DNA of 64,000 nucleotides from Rubrobacter aplysinae (GCF_001029505.1 NZ_LEKH01000006.1:124001-188000); one strand, 5' to 3'; positions 51,835 to 60,908 are shown, counted from the stretch's first letter. Numbers and translations are program-made. Notes: generated by a model from the sequence alone, not told the origin.

Positions 51835-51852
51835 AACGTATCCAACGTATCG
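51835..51852. repeat. tandem AACGTATC motif, possible operator
   Basis: AACGTATC occurs twice, ten bases apart (51835-51842 and 51845-51852), one helical turn. A third copy at 51915-51922 is part of the palindrome AACG-TATC-CGTT (51915-51926). The motifs stand in the leader and control region of the divergent ligase and dioxygenase genes. Confidence 0.5.
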
Positions 51853-51864
51853 GCTACGAAATCG

Positions 51865-51893
51865 ATGCTACTTTCAGGCCGGATACCGGTCAA
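51865..51893 (-). promoter_or_regulatory. candidate CoA-ligase promoter
   Basis: Minus strand TTGACC (51893-51888), 17-base spacer, TAGCAT (51870-51865). Its transcript would carry the tandem AACGTATC pair in a leader of about 125 bases. Confidence 0.5.
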
Positions 51894-51914
51894 CGCTCAC
51901 ATTCGCTCATGGCG

Positions 51915-51953
51915 AACGTATCCGTTGAGGCGTTATCTCCCGGGTTCTATTAT
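51915..51953 (+). promoter_or_regulatory. dioxygenase operon promoter with overlapping palindrome
   Basis: TTGAGG (51925-51930), 17-base spacer, TATTAT (51948-51953), about 68 bases before the ATG. The palindrome AACG-TATC-CGTT (51915-51926) overlaps the -35 box, a position compatible with either activation or repression. Confidence 0.55.
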
Positions 51954-52021
51954 CCTTTTTACGCCGGGCCTTCGAGGGGTCCGGTCTCGACACTTCTTGG
52001 GAACGGGAGGTAGGAACCGTT

Positions 52022-53014
52022 ATGGCGGTAGCACATCTAGGACACGCGGAGATCCGGGTAACCGACCTGGAGGCGGCGCGGTATTTCTACACGGAGATCG
52101 TGGGCCTCTACGCGACCGAGGAGGACGACGAGCACGTCTACCTCAGAGCCTGGCAGGATTGGGACCATCACACCCTGACCCTGACCAAGGCCGCCGAGCC
52201 CGGCCTGGATCACGTCGGATGGCGGGTCGAGAGGCCCGAGGACATGTCCGCATACGAGAAGCGCCTCTCCGAGCTAGGCGTCGATTATCACTGGCTCGAA
52301 GGCGGCCGCGAGCCGGGCCAGGGCGACGGCCTGCGCTTCTACACACCGTCCGGCATGCCTTTCGAGCTGTACTGGGAGGTCGAGCAGTTCGTCCCCGGCC
52401 ACGACGGGCAGGCCTCCAGGCTCCCGAGCCACCCGCAACGCTACGGGACCCGGGGCATAGCGCCCCGCCGCTTCGACCACATGAACTTCCTGCAGAACTC
52501 GCCCGCCGAGGATCAGAGATGGCTCGCCGACGAGCTCGGCATCCACCACCGCTACTACGTCGAGAACTCCGAGGGCGAGCGGCTCGGCTCCTGGATGAGC
52601 CGGACGAACATCGCCCACGAAATCGCATTGATGCGAAACAAAGCGCAAAACGGCACCAGGCTGCACCACACGGCCTACTTCCTCGACTCGCCGGATCAGT
52701 TGATCCGGGCGGCGACCATCCTGGCGGACAACGACGTAAAGATCGAGTGGGGGCCGGGCCAGCACGGCACGAGCGGGGCCATATTCCTGTACTGTTTCGA
52801 CCCGGCCGGTAACCGGCTGGAGATCTGGACCGGCGGGATGCTGATCTTCGCCCCGGACTGGGAGCCGATACGCTGGGACTCCTCGGTCGGCTCTCTGGGC
52901 CTGGAGCTCTGGGGCTCCGACGTGCCCGAGAGCTACTTCACCTACGGCACCGAGTGCCGGTTCACCGAAATCAGAAACGCCCCGAGTACCCAGAACGCCT
53001 CCGCCACGCGGTAG
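52022..53014 (+). CDS. extradiol (catechol 2,3-) dioxygenase, two-domain VOC type
   Basis: 330 residues. Two vicinal-oxygen-chelate domains; the C-terminal one binds Fe(II) through H153 (FDHMNFL), a His at 215-216 (LHHTAYFL) and E267 (NRLEIWTGG). The second-sphere H199 (NIAHEIALM) is also kept. Type I extradiol enzymes open catechols next to the hydroxyls. Strong ribosome site GGGAGGTAGG. First gene of the rightward unit with the aldolase-like gene and the alcohol dehydrogenase. Confidence 0.92.
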   Translation: MAVAHLGHAEIRVTDLEAARYFYTEIVGLYATEEDDEHVYLRAWQDWDHHTLTLTKAAEPGLDHVGWRVERPEDMSAYEKRLSELGVDYHWLEGGREPGQGDGLRFYTPSGMPFELYWEVEQFVPGHDGQASRLPSHPQRYGTRGIAPRRFDHMNFLQNSPAEDQRWLADELGIHHRYYVENSEGERLGSWMSRTNIAHEIALMRNKAQNGTRLHHTAYFLDSPDQLIRAATILADNDVKIEWGPGQHGTSGAIFLYCFDPAGNRLEIWTGGMLIFAPDWEPIRWDSSVGSLGLELWGSDVPESYFTYGTECRFTEIRNAPSTQNASATR

Positions 53015-53021
53015 GCCGGGG

Positions 53022-53657
53022 ATGAGACAAGAGGTTATTGCGGCGGCCCGCGCCCTCTCCCGTGTCGGGCTCGTAACCGCTTTCGGGCACGCCTCTTACC
53101 GGGAGGGAGATAGTTTCTACATCACGCCGCCGAAGCCGCTCGGCGCCCTGGAAGACGACGATCCTCTCTCAGAGGTATCCCTAGTAGGAAACGAGTTGCC
53201 CGCCGGGGTGCCGGGCGAGGCCTGGGTTCACTGGGCGATCTACAACCGCCGCCCCGACGCCGGGGGGATCTGCCGGGCCCAGCCCCCGGTCGCGACGGCC
53301 CTGGCCTCCGCCAGCGTCCCGATACTCCCCCTGCACGGCCAGGGAGCCTTTCTGGGCCGGGAGGTCCCGGTCTTCGACGAGGCCCGGCTGGTGAGGGAGC
53401 ACGCCACGGGAGAGGCTCTGGCCGAGTGCCTGGGCGAAGCCGGAGGGCTCGTGATGCGCGGTAACGGGGCGGTTGCGGTGGGCGCGAGCGTCGGGCTCGC
53501 GGCGGCCAGGATGAGGGTGCTCGAAGCCTCCGCTGAGATGAACCAGCGGGCCGCCTCGGCGGGTATACCGCGCCCGATAAGCGAGGAAGAGTTCGTCTAT
53601 TGGGACTCCGTATCGGAAGAGATACTGGGTAGGATCTGGGCCCACCTGAGGGGATAA
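53022..53657 (+). CDS. class II aldolase/adducin-family protein with altered metal site
   Basis: 211 residues, FucA-like fold: TAFGHASYREGDSFYITPP, AWVHWAIYNRRPDAGGICRAQPPVATALA and GLVMRGNGAVAVGAS. The usual Zn ligands H-x-H and the later His are replaced by C-R-A-Q and R-G-N-G, so classic aldol chemistry is doubtful. Homologs beside ring-cleavage dioxygenases may act on the muconic semialdehyde (inference). Only seven bases after the dioxygenase gene. Confidence 0.8.
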   Translation: MRQEVIAAARALSRVGLVTAFGHASYREGDSFYITPPKPLGALEDDDPLSEVSLVGNELPAGVPGEAWVHWAIYNRRPDAGGICRAQPPVATALASASVPILPLHGQGAFLGREVPVFDEARLVREHATGEALAECLGEAGGLVMRGNGAVAVGASVGLAAARMRVLEASAEMNQRAASAGIPRPISEEEFVYWDSVSEEILGRIWAHLRG

Positions 53658-53733
53658 GGAGGTTTGAAGGAGGTTTGCGGCGGACCCGGAGCACGGTCAG
53701 TATGAGACAAAAGGGCACGGGAAAGGGGATCGT

Positions 53734-54834
53734 ATGAGGATCAAGGCCATGGTCACAGAGGAGAAGGAGCAGCCTTTCGTCTCCCGGGAGCTTGAGCTAG
53801 AGGAGCCGCGGGCGGATGAGGTACTGGTGCGGGTCGTGGCGACCGGGGTGTGCCACACCGACCTCATAGTCCGGGACCAGTGGTACCCGGTGCCGCTGCC
53901 GGCGGTGCTCGGCCACGAGGGCGCTGGAGTGGTCGAACGCGTCGGGGATAACGTAACGCGCGTCGCGCCCGGCGACAACGTGGTGCTCACCTTCAACTCC
54001 TGCGGCCTCTGCGCCAACTGCGCCAGCGGTAATCCGGCGTTCTGCGCCGAGTTCTTCGGGCGCAACTTCGGCGCCTCACGGCCCGACGGCTCGGTCGGGC
54101 TGCAAGACGAGGGGCGGGAGGTGCACAGCCACTTCTTCGGGCAGTCCTCGTTCGGGACCTACGCGCTGGCCGCCGAGCGGAGCGTGGTGAAGGTCGGAGA
54201 CGACGCGCCGCTGGAGCAGCTCGGCCCACTGGGCTGCGGAGTACAGACCGGGGCCGGCGGGGTCTTGAACGCGCTGAGGCCGGAGGCCGGGAGCAGCATC
54301 GCCGTCTTCGGCGCCGGGGCGGTCGGGATGAGCGCGATCATGGCCTCAGTGGTGGCGGGCTGCACCACGATCGTCGGGGTGGATATAAAGCCGGGCCGTC
54401 TGGAGCTGGCCCGCGAGCTCGGCGCGACCCACACCATAGACGCCTCCGGGACCGACCCGGTCGAGGAGATCCGGCGCATCACGGGCGGTGGAGTAGACTA
54501 TGCTCTAGAGACCTCTGCGGCGCCGAGCGTCTTCCGGCAGGCGGTGGACGCCTTGGGCCCTCTCGGGGAGTGCGGGCTTATCGGGGCCGCACCGCTCGGC
54601 ACCGAGGCCAGCTTCGACATGAACGACATCCTCATACCGGGGAAGAAGATCCGGGGCATCGTCGAGGGCAACAGCGTGCCCTCCTTGTTCATACCGAGGC
54701 TAATAGAGCTAAACACACAGGGCAGGTTCCCGTTCGAGCGTCTTATCAGGTTCTACGACCTGGACGAGATCAACCGCGCCTGCGAGGACGCGGAGAAAGG
54801 CGATACCCTCAAGCCGGTGCTCCGCACGGGCTGA
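53734..54834 (+). CDS. zinc-dependent aryl/benzyl alcohol dehydrogenase
   Basis: 366 residues, medium-chain dehydrogenase. Catalytic Zn ligands in [18 protein letters not shown] and [13 protein letters not shown]; structural Zn Cys in [18 protein letters not shown]-binding [20 protein letters not shown] with the VDIKPGRLE acidic end. The pattern is that of XylB-type benzyl alcohol dehydrogenases, oxidising aromatic alcohols to aldehydes. ATG at 53734. Last gene of the dioxygenase unit. Confidence 0.9.
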   Translation: MRIKAMVTEEKEQPFVSRELELEEPRADEVLVRVVATGVCHTDLIVRDQWYPVPLPAVLGHEGAGVVERVGDNVTRVAPGDNVVLTFNSCGLCANCASGNPAFCAEFFGRNFGASRPDGSVGLQDEGREVHSHFFGQSSFGTYALAAERSVVKVGDDAPLEQLGPLGCGVQTGAGGVLNALRPEAGSSIAVFGAGAVGMSAIMASVVAGCTTIVGVDIKPGRLELARELGATHTIDASGTDPVEEIRRITGGGVDYALETSAAPSVFRQAVDALGPLGECGLIGAAPLGTEASFDMNDILIPGKKIRGIVEGNSVPSLFIPRLIELNTQGRFPFERLIRFYDLDEINRACEDAEKGDTLKPVLRTG

Positions 54835-54850
54835 CGATTCGGTGAGGCTC

Positions 54851-56065
54851 TCAGTCGCCCGTATCCAGCATCCACACGAGTACCATGCCGACTACTATGG
54901 CCCAGAAAGCGGAGTCGATGCCCAGGAGGCTCGCGTCCGAGGCCGCGACCAGCAGCGAGATCCCGGCGGCTAGAGAGTGTCGGCTCTCTCCTACGGAGAG
55001 CCGGAGCGATTGCAGGATCACCGGGAGCAACGCGAGACCGGCGACACCAGCGACCAGGGCCGGGGGCATGACCTGTATCAGGGACGCCGCCGTGGCGCCC
55101 AGCAGCCCGAACAGCACGAAGCCCAGGCCCTGCACCACGGTCGCCACGTAACGGTTCTCGGGCTCTCTGTGAGACTCCGGCCCCGCGCAGACCGCCGTCA
55201 TCGGCGCGGCGATGTTCAGTCCGTTGCCGACCAGCGGGGCGGTCAGTATGGAGCCGATGCCGCTGAAGATGGTTATGGCGTTCACGGGCGGCTCGTAACC
55301 GTTGGCCCTCAAGATGCCCACCCCCGGAGCATTCTGGGTCGCGATGGCGAGCAGGGTAAGTGGTATGGCTATGGAGAAGAGCGCGGACAGGTCGAAGGCA
55401 GGGGCCACCAGGACCGGCTGCGTCAGAGAGAGCTGGACCTCGCCGCTGCCGAACTGTCCGCCGAGGCCGGCGACAGCGAGACCGGCCGCCAGAGCCGGGA
55501 CCGCCGGGGGTATACCGCCGACGAAACGCGTGCCGAGCAGGTACGCCACGACCATCGAGCCAACGAGCAGCGGTGCGGAAGGCAGAGAGGCGAAGACCTG
55601 GATGCCGAAGTCGATCAGGATGCCGGCGAGCGCCCCCATCACCACCTCGTTCGGCACCCGGGCCATTATCATCCCGAAGAGCCCGGAGAAGCCGATCACG
55701 GCGACGAGCACCCCGGAGATGAGGAACGCCCCCACCGCCTCGGAGACACCGTAGCCGGAGAGCGTCGTTACGAGCAAGGCGCTGCCGGCGATGGGATACG
55801 CGCCACAGACCGGCTCCCGGTACAAGAACGCGAGCAACAGGCTCAGTATCCCGCCCCCGACGAAGATGGCGAAGAACCAGGAGTCTATGACGGCCTCCGG
55901 GTACCCGGCGTTCGAGCCCGCCTGGTACACCAGCAGGGCCGGGCCCGTGATCCCGAGCAGCGTGGCGACGGAGCCGGCGCCCAGCGTCGAGGCGTTCATG
56001 TGACGCGCGGAGTCCCGCAGATTGCGGCGGGCGGCCCGGGGCGGCTCGGGGCTTTTTAGCCACAC
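54851..56065 (-). CDS. benzoate/H+ symporter (BenE family)
   Basis: 404 residues with about twelve helices. It matches BenE: GITGPALLVYQAGSNAGYPEAVIDSWFFAIFVGGGI, REPVCGAYPIAGSALLVTTL, IATQNAPGVGILRANGYEPPVNAI, LTAPLVGNGLNIAAPMTAVCAGPESH. GTG at 56065 is chosen since it follows the livF stop by 31 bases; an ATG at 55999 is possible. Probably imports benzoate or a related acid and is co-transcribed with the ABC importer upstream. Confidence 0.88.
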   Translation of the reverse strand: MWLKSPEPPRAARRNLRDSARHMNASTLGAGSVATLLGITGPALLVYQAGSNAGYPEAVIDSWFFAIFVGGGILSLLLAFLYREPVCGAYPIAGSALLVTTLSGYGVSEAVGAFLISGVLVAVIGFSGLFGMIMARVPNEVVMGALAGILIDFGIQVFASLPSAPLLVGSMVVAYLLGTRFVGGIPPAVPALAAGLAVAGLGGQFGSGEVQLSLTQPVLVAPAFDLSALFSIAIPLTLLAIATQNAPGVGILRANGYEPPVNAITIFSGIGSILTAPLVGNGLNIAAPMTAVCAGPESHREPENRYVATVVQGLGFVLFGLLGATAASLIQVMPPALVAGVAGLALLPVILQSLRLSVGESRHSLAAGISLLVAASDASLLGIDSAFWAIVVGMVLVWMLDTGD

Positions 56066-56096
56066 CGGGCGGCCGCCTCGGGCACGGAGATCTCCA

Positions 56097-56792
56097 CTAC
56101 ACGCCCAGGAGTTGCTGTTGCATCTCCTTGTCCTCCGCGAGCTCTGCCGCACTCGACTCGTGCACCACCCGGCCCTTGTTCATGACGTAGATGCGGTCCG
56201 CCACGGAGAGCGCGAGCTGGAGGTTCTGCTCGACGAGCAGGATAGACAGAGAACGGCTCTTGAGGCTCTTGAGGATCTCGCCCACGTGGCTGACCATCAT
56301 CGGAGACAGCCCGTCGGAGGGCTCGTCCAGGAGCAGAAGGTCGGGCGAGCCGCGCAGCGCCCGGGCGATGGCCAGCATCTGCTGCTCGCCGCCGCTGAGC
56401 TGGTCGCCGCTGTGCCGGTCGCGCTCCCGGAGACGGGGGAAGAGCTCGTATACCTCCTCCAGGCTCCAGCCCTCCGCCTCGCTCCGGCGCGGCGGCAGGA
56501 CGAGCTGCTCCCGGACGCTGAGGTTCGGGAAGATCCCCCGGCCCTGCGGCACCAGCCCGAGCCCCCGGCGGGCTCGTTTGTGGGAAGCTTCGGCCTCTAT
56601 GGCCTCTCCCTTGAAGCTGATCGAGCCCCCGCTGGAACGCAGCAGGCCCATGACGGCGCGGATAGTGGTCGTCTTTCCCACCCCGTTCCGTCCGAGGAGG
56701 GCTACGACCTCGCCGCCCTCCACGCCGAGCGAGGCACCCTGCAGCACGTAGCTGCTCCCGTAGTAGGCGTGCACGTCCCGCAGCTCAAGCAT
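56097..56792 (-). CDS. livF: branched-chain/aromatic ABC importer ATPase (LivF type)
   Basis: 231 residues. Walker A LLGRNGVGKTTT, signature LSGGEQQMLAIARAL, Walker B LLLLDEPSDGLSP, H-loop replaced by Gln as usual in LivF (LLVEQNLQLAL). Starts eight bases inside livG. Energises the HAAT-family transporter encoded at 56097-60687. Confidence 0.92.
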   Translation of the reverse strand: MLELRDVHAYYGSSYVLQGASLGVEGGEVVALLGRNGVGKTTTIRAVMGLLRSSGGSISFKGEAIEAEASHKRARRGLGLVPQGRGIFPNLSVREQLVLPPRRSEAEGWSLEEVYELFPRLRERDRHSGDQLSGGEQQMLAIARALRGSPDLLLLDEPSDGLSPMMVSHVGEILKSLKSRSLSILLVEQNLQLALSVADRIYVMNKGRVVHESSAAELAEDKEMQQQLLGV

Positions 56793-57543
56793 CAGGCGTC
56801 TCCTCCGGGGCTCCGAGGTAGGCGGCCAGCACCTCTGGCCTCTGGCGCACCTCCTCTGGGGTGCCGTCGGCTATGACCTCGCCGAAGTTCAGAACCACGA
56901 TGCGGCCGGCGAGCGCGGCTACCACGTCCATGTCGTGCTCGACCAGGACGAGCGCGATCTCCTGCGGCAGACCCCCGAGCATCTCGACCATCTCCCCGGT
57001 CTCCGCCGAGGACATGCCGGCCGCCGGCTCGTCGAGCAGGAGGACCTCCGGGTCGGTCGCGAGAGCCATGCCGAGCTCCAGCTGGCGCTGCTCGCCGTAG
57101 GAGAGCTCGTCGGCGACCACCCCGGCTCGCTCGTCGAGGCCGACACGCTCTAGCACCTCCTCGGTCTCCTCCCTGAGCCGCCGGTACCTCTCCACGGACC
57201 GCAGCATCCTCAGCCCGCCGCCGACCTTGCGCTGGACGGAGAGCCGCACGTTCTCGTACACCGTGCTCTCCGCGAAGAGCGAGTTTCTCTGGAAGGTGCG
57301 TCCGAGGCCGGCCGCCGCCACCTTCTCGGGGCTCCAGCGAGTGATGTCGCGGTCGCCGAGCTTTATGGTGCCCGAGTCCGGGGTGAGCTCGCCGCTGATC
57401 AGGTTGAACAGCGTGGTCTTGCCGGCGCCGTTCGGACCGATTATCGCCACGCGCTCCCCGGCGCCGACCGAGAAGCCGACCTCGTTCGTGGCCGCCAGCG
57501 CGCCGAAGCTCTTGCAGACCCCGGCTAGCTCTAACAGGCTCAT
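56785..57543 (-). CDS. livG: branched-chain/aromatic ABC importer ATPase (LivG type)
   Basis: 252 residues. Walker A IIGPNGAGKTTLF, LSYGEQRQLELGMAL signature, LLLDEPAAGMSSAE Walker B and LVEHDMDVV H-loop. The ATG overlaps the livM stop (ATGA). Confidence 0.92.
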   Translation of the reverse strand: MSLLELAGVCKSFGALAATNEVGFSVGAGERVAIIGPNGAGKTTLFNLISGELTPDSGTIKLGDRDITRWSPEKVAAAGLGRTFQRNSLFAESTVYENVRLSVQRKVGGGLRMLRSVERYRRLREETEEVLERVGLDERAGVVADELSYGEQRQLELGMALATDPEVLLLDEPAAGMSSAETGEMVEMLGGLPQEIALVLVEHDMDVVAALAGRIVVLNFGEVIADGTPEEVRQRPEVLAAYLGAPEETPDA

Positions 57544-58520
57544 CCTCGGACCTTACGCCACAGGTCCTCGGCGAGCCCGACGATACCGCGCCGGGCGAAG
57601 AACACGAAGAGGATAAAGACCACGCCGGTGATCATGGTCGAGCGCTCCGTGTACGAGCCGAGACCGCTGTCCAGCATCCACACGAGGGCGGCCCCGAGCA
57701 TCGGTCCTATCAGGGTTCCCGCGCCGCCGACTATCACCATTATCAGGGCCTCCGCAGATAGCGGCCAGTTTAGGTCGGTCGGGGCGACCAGGCCGTTGAA
57801 GTGCGCCCACAGCGCCCCGGCCCCTCCGGCCACGGTTCCGGCGATGACGAAGGCTATTAGCTTGTAGATTCTCGGGTCGTATCCGATGGCGCGCACCCGG
57901 CGCTCGTTGGAGCCGATCCCGACGAGCACCCGACCGAAGGGTGACCGGGTCAGCGCCCTAAGCAGCAGGTAGGTACCGGCCGCAAAGAGCAGTATCAGGT
58001 AGTACAGGGCGGTGCCGTCGAAGCTGATCACGCCAAAGAGCTCCGGGTAGGGTATGCCGACGAGCCCGTTCGTGCCACCCGTGAGCGACACCCACTGCTG
58101 CGCCACGACGTAGACGAGCTGCGCCAGGGCCAGCGTGATCATCAGGAAGTACACCCCGGTATTCCTCAGCGACAGCGCCCCGATAACCAGCGCGAGCAGC
58201 GCGGAGAACGCGAGCGCCGCGCCCAGCGTCAGCAGTATGTTCGCCTCCACGCGTACCGCCACGATACCGGCGGCGTACGCCCCGCCGCCGAAGAACGCCG
58301 CGTGCCCCAGGGAGATCAGCTTCGGGAAACCCATCAAAAGCCCCAGGCTCATGGCGAACACCGCGAGTATCAGTATCTCGGAGGCGACGCTTACCAGATA
58401 GGAGGACCCGGACAGGGGTAGCGCCGCCAGCGCCAGAAGACCGGCGAGGGCCGCGGCGGGGGCGTAGTAGGAGGAGATGGAGCGCAGGCCCCGGGTCGGG
58501 GATTTCGTCTCGACGGCCAT
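57540..58520 (-). CDS. livM: branched-chain/aromatic ABC importer permease (LivM type)
   Basis: 326 residues, about nine helices. Family core AISLGLLMGFPKLISLGHAAFFGGGAYAA is present as MSLGLLMGFPKLISLGHAAF, and the EAA-like loop at RVRAIGYDPRIYKLIAFVIAG. ATG start one base after the livH stop. Confidence 0.9.
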   Translation of the reverse strand: MAVETKSPTRGLRSISSYYAPAAALAGLLALAALPLSGSSYLVSVASEILILAVFAMSLGLLMGFPKLISLGHAAFFGGGAYAAGIVAVRVEANILLTLGAALAFSALLALVIGALSLRNTGVYFLMITLALAQLVYVVAQQWVSLTGGTNGLVGIPYPELFGVISFDGTALYYLILLFAAGTYLLLRALTRSPFGRVLVGIGSNERRVRAIGYDPRIYKLIAFVIAGTVAGGAGALWAHFNGLVAPTDLNWPLSAEALIMVIVGGAGTLIGPMLGAALVWMLDSGLGSYTERSTMITGVVFILFVFFARRGIVGLAEDLWRKVRG

Positions 58521-58521
58521 C

Positions 58522-59394
58522 TCAGGCGTACTTTCTCTGGAACAGGCCGGAGGGCCTCACGAGCAGCACCGCGGCCATTATCACGTACACGATCACGGCG
58601 GCGACACTCGGGAAGTACGCCTGCCCGAGCGTCTGGGTGAGGCCGATGATCACGCTTATGAAGAAGACCCCGGTCAGGCTGCCGAGACCGCCGATCACCA
58701 CGATTATCAGCGCGAGTATCAGGACGGTGAAGTCCAGGCCCGGGTAGACCCCGAGTATCGGCGCCCCGACGAACCCGGCAAAGGCCGCGAGCCCCACGCC
58801 CGCCACGAAAACACCGGCGAACACGGCGGTTATGTTGAACCCTATGGCGGAGACCATCTCGCGGTCGGAGACCCCGGCCCGGATGATGGACCCGAGCCGC
58901 GTCCTTTCGAGCACGTACCACAGGGCGAAGGCAAGCAGCAGCCCGACGAAGATCACGAACAGCCGGTAACCCGGCACGGAGACGCCAAAGGCCTCGACCG
59001 AGCCCGTAACGAGAGCCGGGGAGTCCAGGGAGCGTATCCTGGTGCCCCAGATCCACTCCACGGCATCGTCTATCACGAGCGCCAGGCCGAAGGTCAGGAG
59101 AATCTGGTCCAGATGGCCCCTGGAGTATAGGGGCCTTAGAAGTGCCCGCTCGACGACGAGCCCGAGCAGGACGACCGCGGCCACGGCGAGAGGCAGGGCC
59201 ACCCAGAAGCTGCCGGTGAGCGCGAGGGCGCTTATACCCACGAATCCCCCAAGCATGAAGAACGAGCCGTGCGACAGGTTGATCACGTCCATCATGCCGA
59301 AGATCAACGACAGCCCTGCGGCGAGCAGGAACAAGAGCAGCCCGTACGCGAGCCCGTTTATCACGTGGCTTATGAGCGCGTCCGCGGCGGGCAT
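58522..59394 (-). CDS. livH: branched-chain/aromatic ABC importer permease (LivH type)
   Basis: 290 residues, about eight helices. INGLAYGLLLFLLAAGLSLIFGMMDVINLSHGSFFMLGG is the LivH signature; AFAGFVGAPILGVYPGLDFTVLI follows. Starts 51 bases after the livK stop. Confidence 0.92.
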   Translation of the reverse strand: MPAADALISHVINGLAYGLLLFLLAAGLSLIFGMMDVINLSHGSFFMLGGFVGISALALTGSFWVALPLAVAAVVLLGLVVERALLRPLYSRGHLDQILLTFGLALVIDDAVEWIWGTRIRSLDSPALVTGSVEAFGVSVPGYRLFVIFVGLLLAFALWYVLERTRLGSIIRAGVSDREMVSAIGFNITAVFAGVFVAGVGLAAFAGFVGAPILGVYPGLDFTVLILALIIVVIGGLGSLTGVFFISVIIGLTQTLGQAYFPSVAAVIVYVIMAAVLLVRPSGLFQRKYA

Positions 59395-59445
59395 GCCTAG
59401 CTCCGCAAACCGCTGCTCGGGGAGCTTGGCTTCCTCCCGGTGGGG

Positions 59446-60687
59446 CTACTCACCAGGGTCCTCGACTTCCTCTATGGTATCCACCACCACGTTCTGTACG
59501 GAACCGTCGTCCTGGGCCCGGGCCTCCCGGATGTAGATGTTCTGGATCGGGTTGTGGTTGGCGTCGAGCGTCATCGGGCCGCGGGGGCTCTCGAAGTCCA
59601 CGTTCTCCATGGCCTCGATCAGGGCATCCGTGTCTTCCGTATCTCCTTCCGTGGCCTTGACCGCCTCGCCCATGAGCCAGGCCGCGTCCCAGCCCTGTAC
59701 GGCGTACACGCCGGGCTCGTGATCGAAGCTACTCTGGAAGCTCTCCTTGAACTCCTGGTTCTCTGGGGTGTCGAGGTCCGGCGCGTAGAAGAGGGCCGTC
59801 TGGGCGCCTTCGGCGGCCTCGCCCTGGGCCTCCAGGGTGTCGGTGCCGACCAGGTTACCGGTCCCGTAAAGATCGGTGGTCTCGTGCAGGCCGAACTCGT
59901 CGAACTGCTGGACGAAACTCACGGCGTCGCTCCCGGCGTAGAAGCTCCAGGAGGCCTGCGCCTCGGACTGCTCGATGTTCGTCAGGTACGAGCTGTAGTC
60001 GTTGGTGCCCAGCGGCGGGTATGCCTCATCCACGACCTCGCCACCGGCCTCTGTGAACCCGGCCTTGAAGTCCCCGGCCATCTCGGTACCGGCGGCGTAG
60101 TCCGCGGCGGACACGAAGATCTCCTCTACACCCTGGTCTACCAGGTACTGTCCCATCGGATGCGTCACCTGCCAGCTGTTCCCGGAGGTGCGGAACACGT
60201 AGTCCGAGCCCTGGCGCGTGGCGTCGTTGCCCAGGGCGTTCGAGATCACGAACGGCACCTGCTCCCTCTCGGCCAGGTCTATGACGCCGTAGGCGACCGA
60301 AGTGCTCACGGCCCCGGTCAGGAAGTCCACGTCCTCGCGCTCCAGCAGCGTGCGGGCGGCCTGGACCCCCGCCTGGGGATCGGCCTCTGTGTCCTCCTGG
60401 ATGATCTCCACCGGGCGGCCCGCGATCTCTCCGCCCTGCTCGTCCAGGTATAGCTCCATAGAGTTCGTAATATCCTCGCCGAGCTGGGCGTAGACGCCGG
60501 AGTAAGGCAGGATCACGCCTATCTTGAGGGGCTCCCCACTCCCTCCGCTCTCTCCGCTCTCACTCCCGCCTGAGCCCCCGCCGCAACCGGCGGCGATGAG
60601 CCCGAGGCTCGCAGTCATCAGTAACGCCAGGACCGGCTTCCTCGCGGAACGGGCCGAGGCACCGGACACCGAATCTCTATTCCTCAA
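59446..60687 (-). CDS. livK: ABC importer substrate-binding lipoprotein (LivK/aromatic type)
   Basis: 413 residues. Lipobox GLIAAGC (Cys about residue 35), then a G/S/E-rich linker and a periplasmic-binding fold: KIGVILPYSGVYAQLGEDI, VDFLTGAVSTSVAYGVIDLAE, VVVDTIEEVEDPGE at the end. Members bind branched-chain amino acids, urea or benzoate-like acids; BenE and catabolic genes nearby favour an aromatic acid (inference). TTG start with AAGGAG six bases upstream. Confidence 0.9.
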   Translation of the reverse strand: MRNRDSVSGASARSARKPVLALLMTASLGLIAAGCGGGSGGSESGESGGSGEPLKIGVILPYSGVYAQLGEDITNSMELYLDEQGGEIAGRPVEIIQEDTEADPQAGVQAARTLLEREDVDFLTGAVSTSVAYGVIDLAEREQVPFVISNALGNDATRQGSDYVFRTSGNSWQVTHPMGQYLVDQGVEEIFVSAADYAAGTEMAGDFKAGFTEAGGEVVDEAYPPLGTNDYSSYLTNIEQSEAQASWSFYAGSDAVSFVQQFDEFGLHETTDLYGTGNLVGTDTLEAQGEAAEGAQTALFYAPDLDTPENQEFKESFQSSFDHEPGVYAVQGWDAAWLMGEAVKATEGDTEDTDALIEAMENVDFESPRGPMTLDANHNPIQNIYIREARAQDDGSVQNVVVDTIEEVEDPGE

Positions 60688-60758
60688 GATATTCTCCTTA
60701 ACCCCTCTAGGCAGCTCCGTAGAATGCCGTAGAACTTACCTAATCACCTTTCGTCTCA

Positions 60759-60787
60759 ACGGTAGCGACTTCTCAAAGAGGGTTCAA
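60759..60787 (-). promoter_or_regulatory. candidate promoter of the importer operon
   Basis: Minus strand TTGAAC (60787-60782), 17-base spacer, TACCGT (60764-60759), about 70 bases before the livK start. Moderate match only. Confidence 0.35.
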
Positions 60788-60820
60788 TTGCGACGAGTCT
60801 CACAGTTCGTCATAGACGTT

Positions 60821-60867
60821 CAGGGCGCCCTGTGAAGCGAATGATGCTCGATACAAATGGTCATTCG
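60821..60867. repeat. two inverted repeats upstream of the importer operon
   Basis: CAGGGCGCCCTG (60821-60832) is a perfect 12-bp palindrome. CGAATGA (60838-60844) pairs with TCATTCG (60861-60867) across 16 bases. They lie between the stop of the deaminase-like gene and the livK promoter and could be a regulator site, a terminator or both. The remaining part of 60688-60908 holds no gene. Confidence 0.45.
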
Positions 60868-60908
60868 GCGCTTCCGCTAGGGGCCGGCCGCCGGTGGTCC
60901 GCCGTGCC

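Noticed and set aside
51835-51926. CRISPR-like array
   Set aside because: Only three 8-bp motifs with irregular spacing; no long repeats or spacers.
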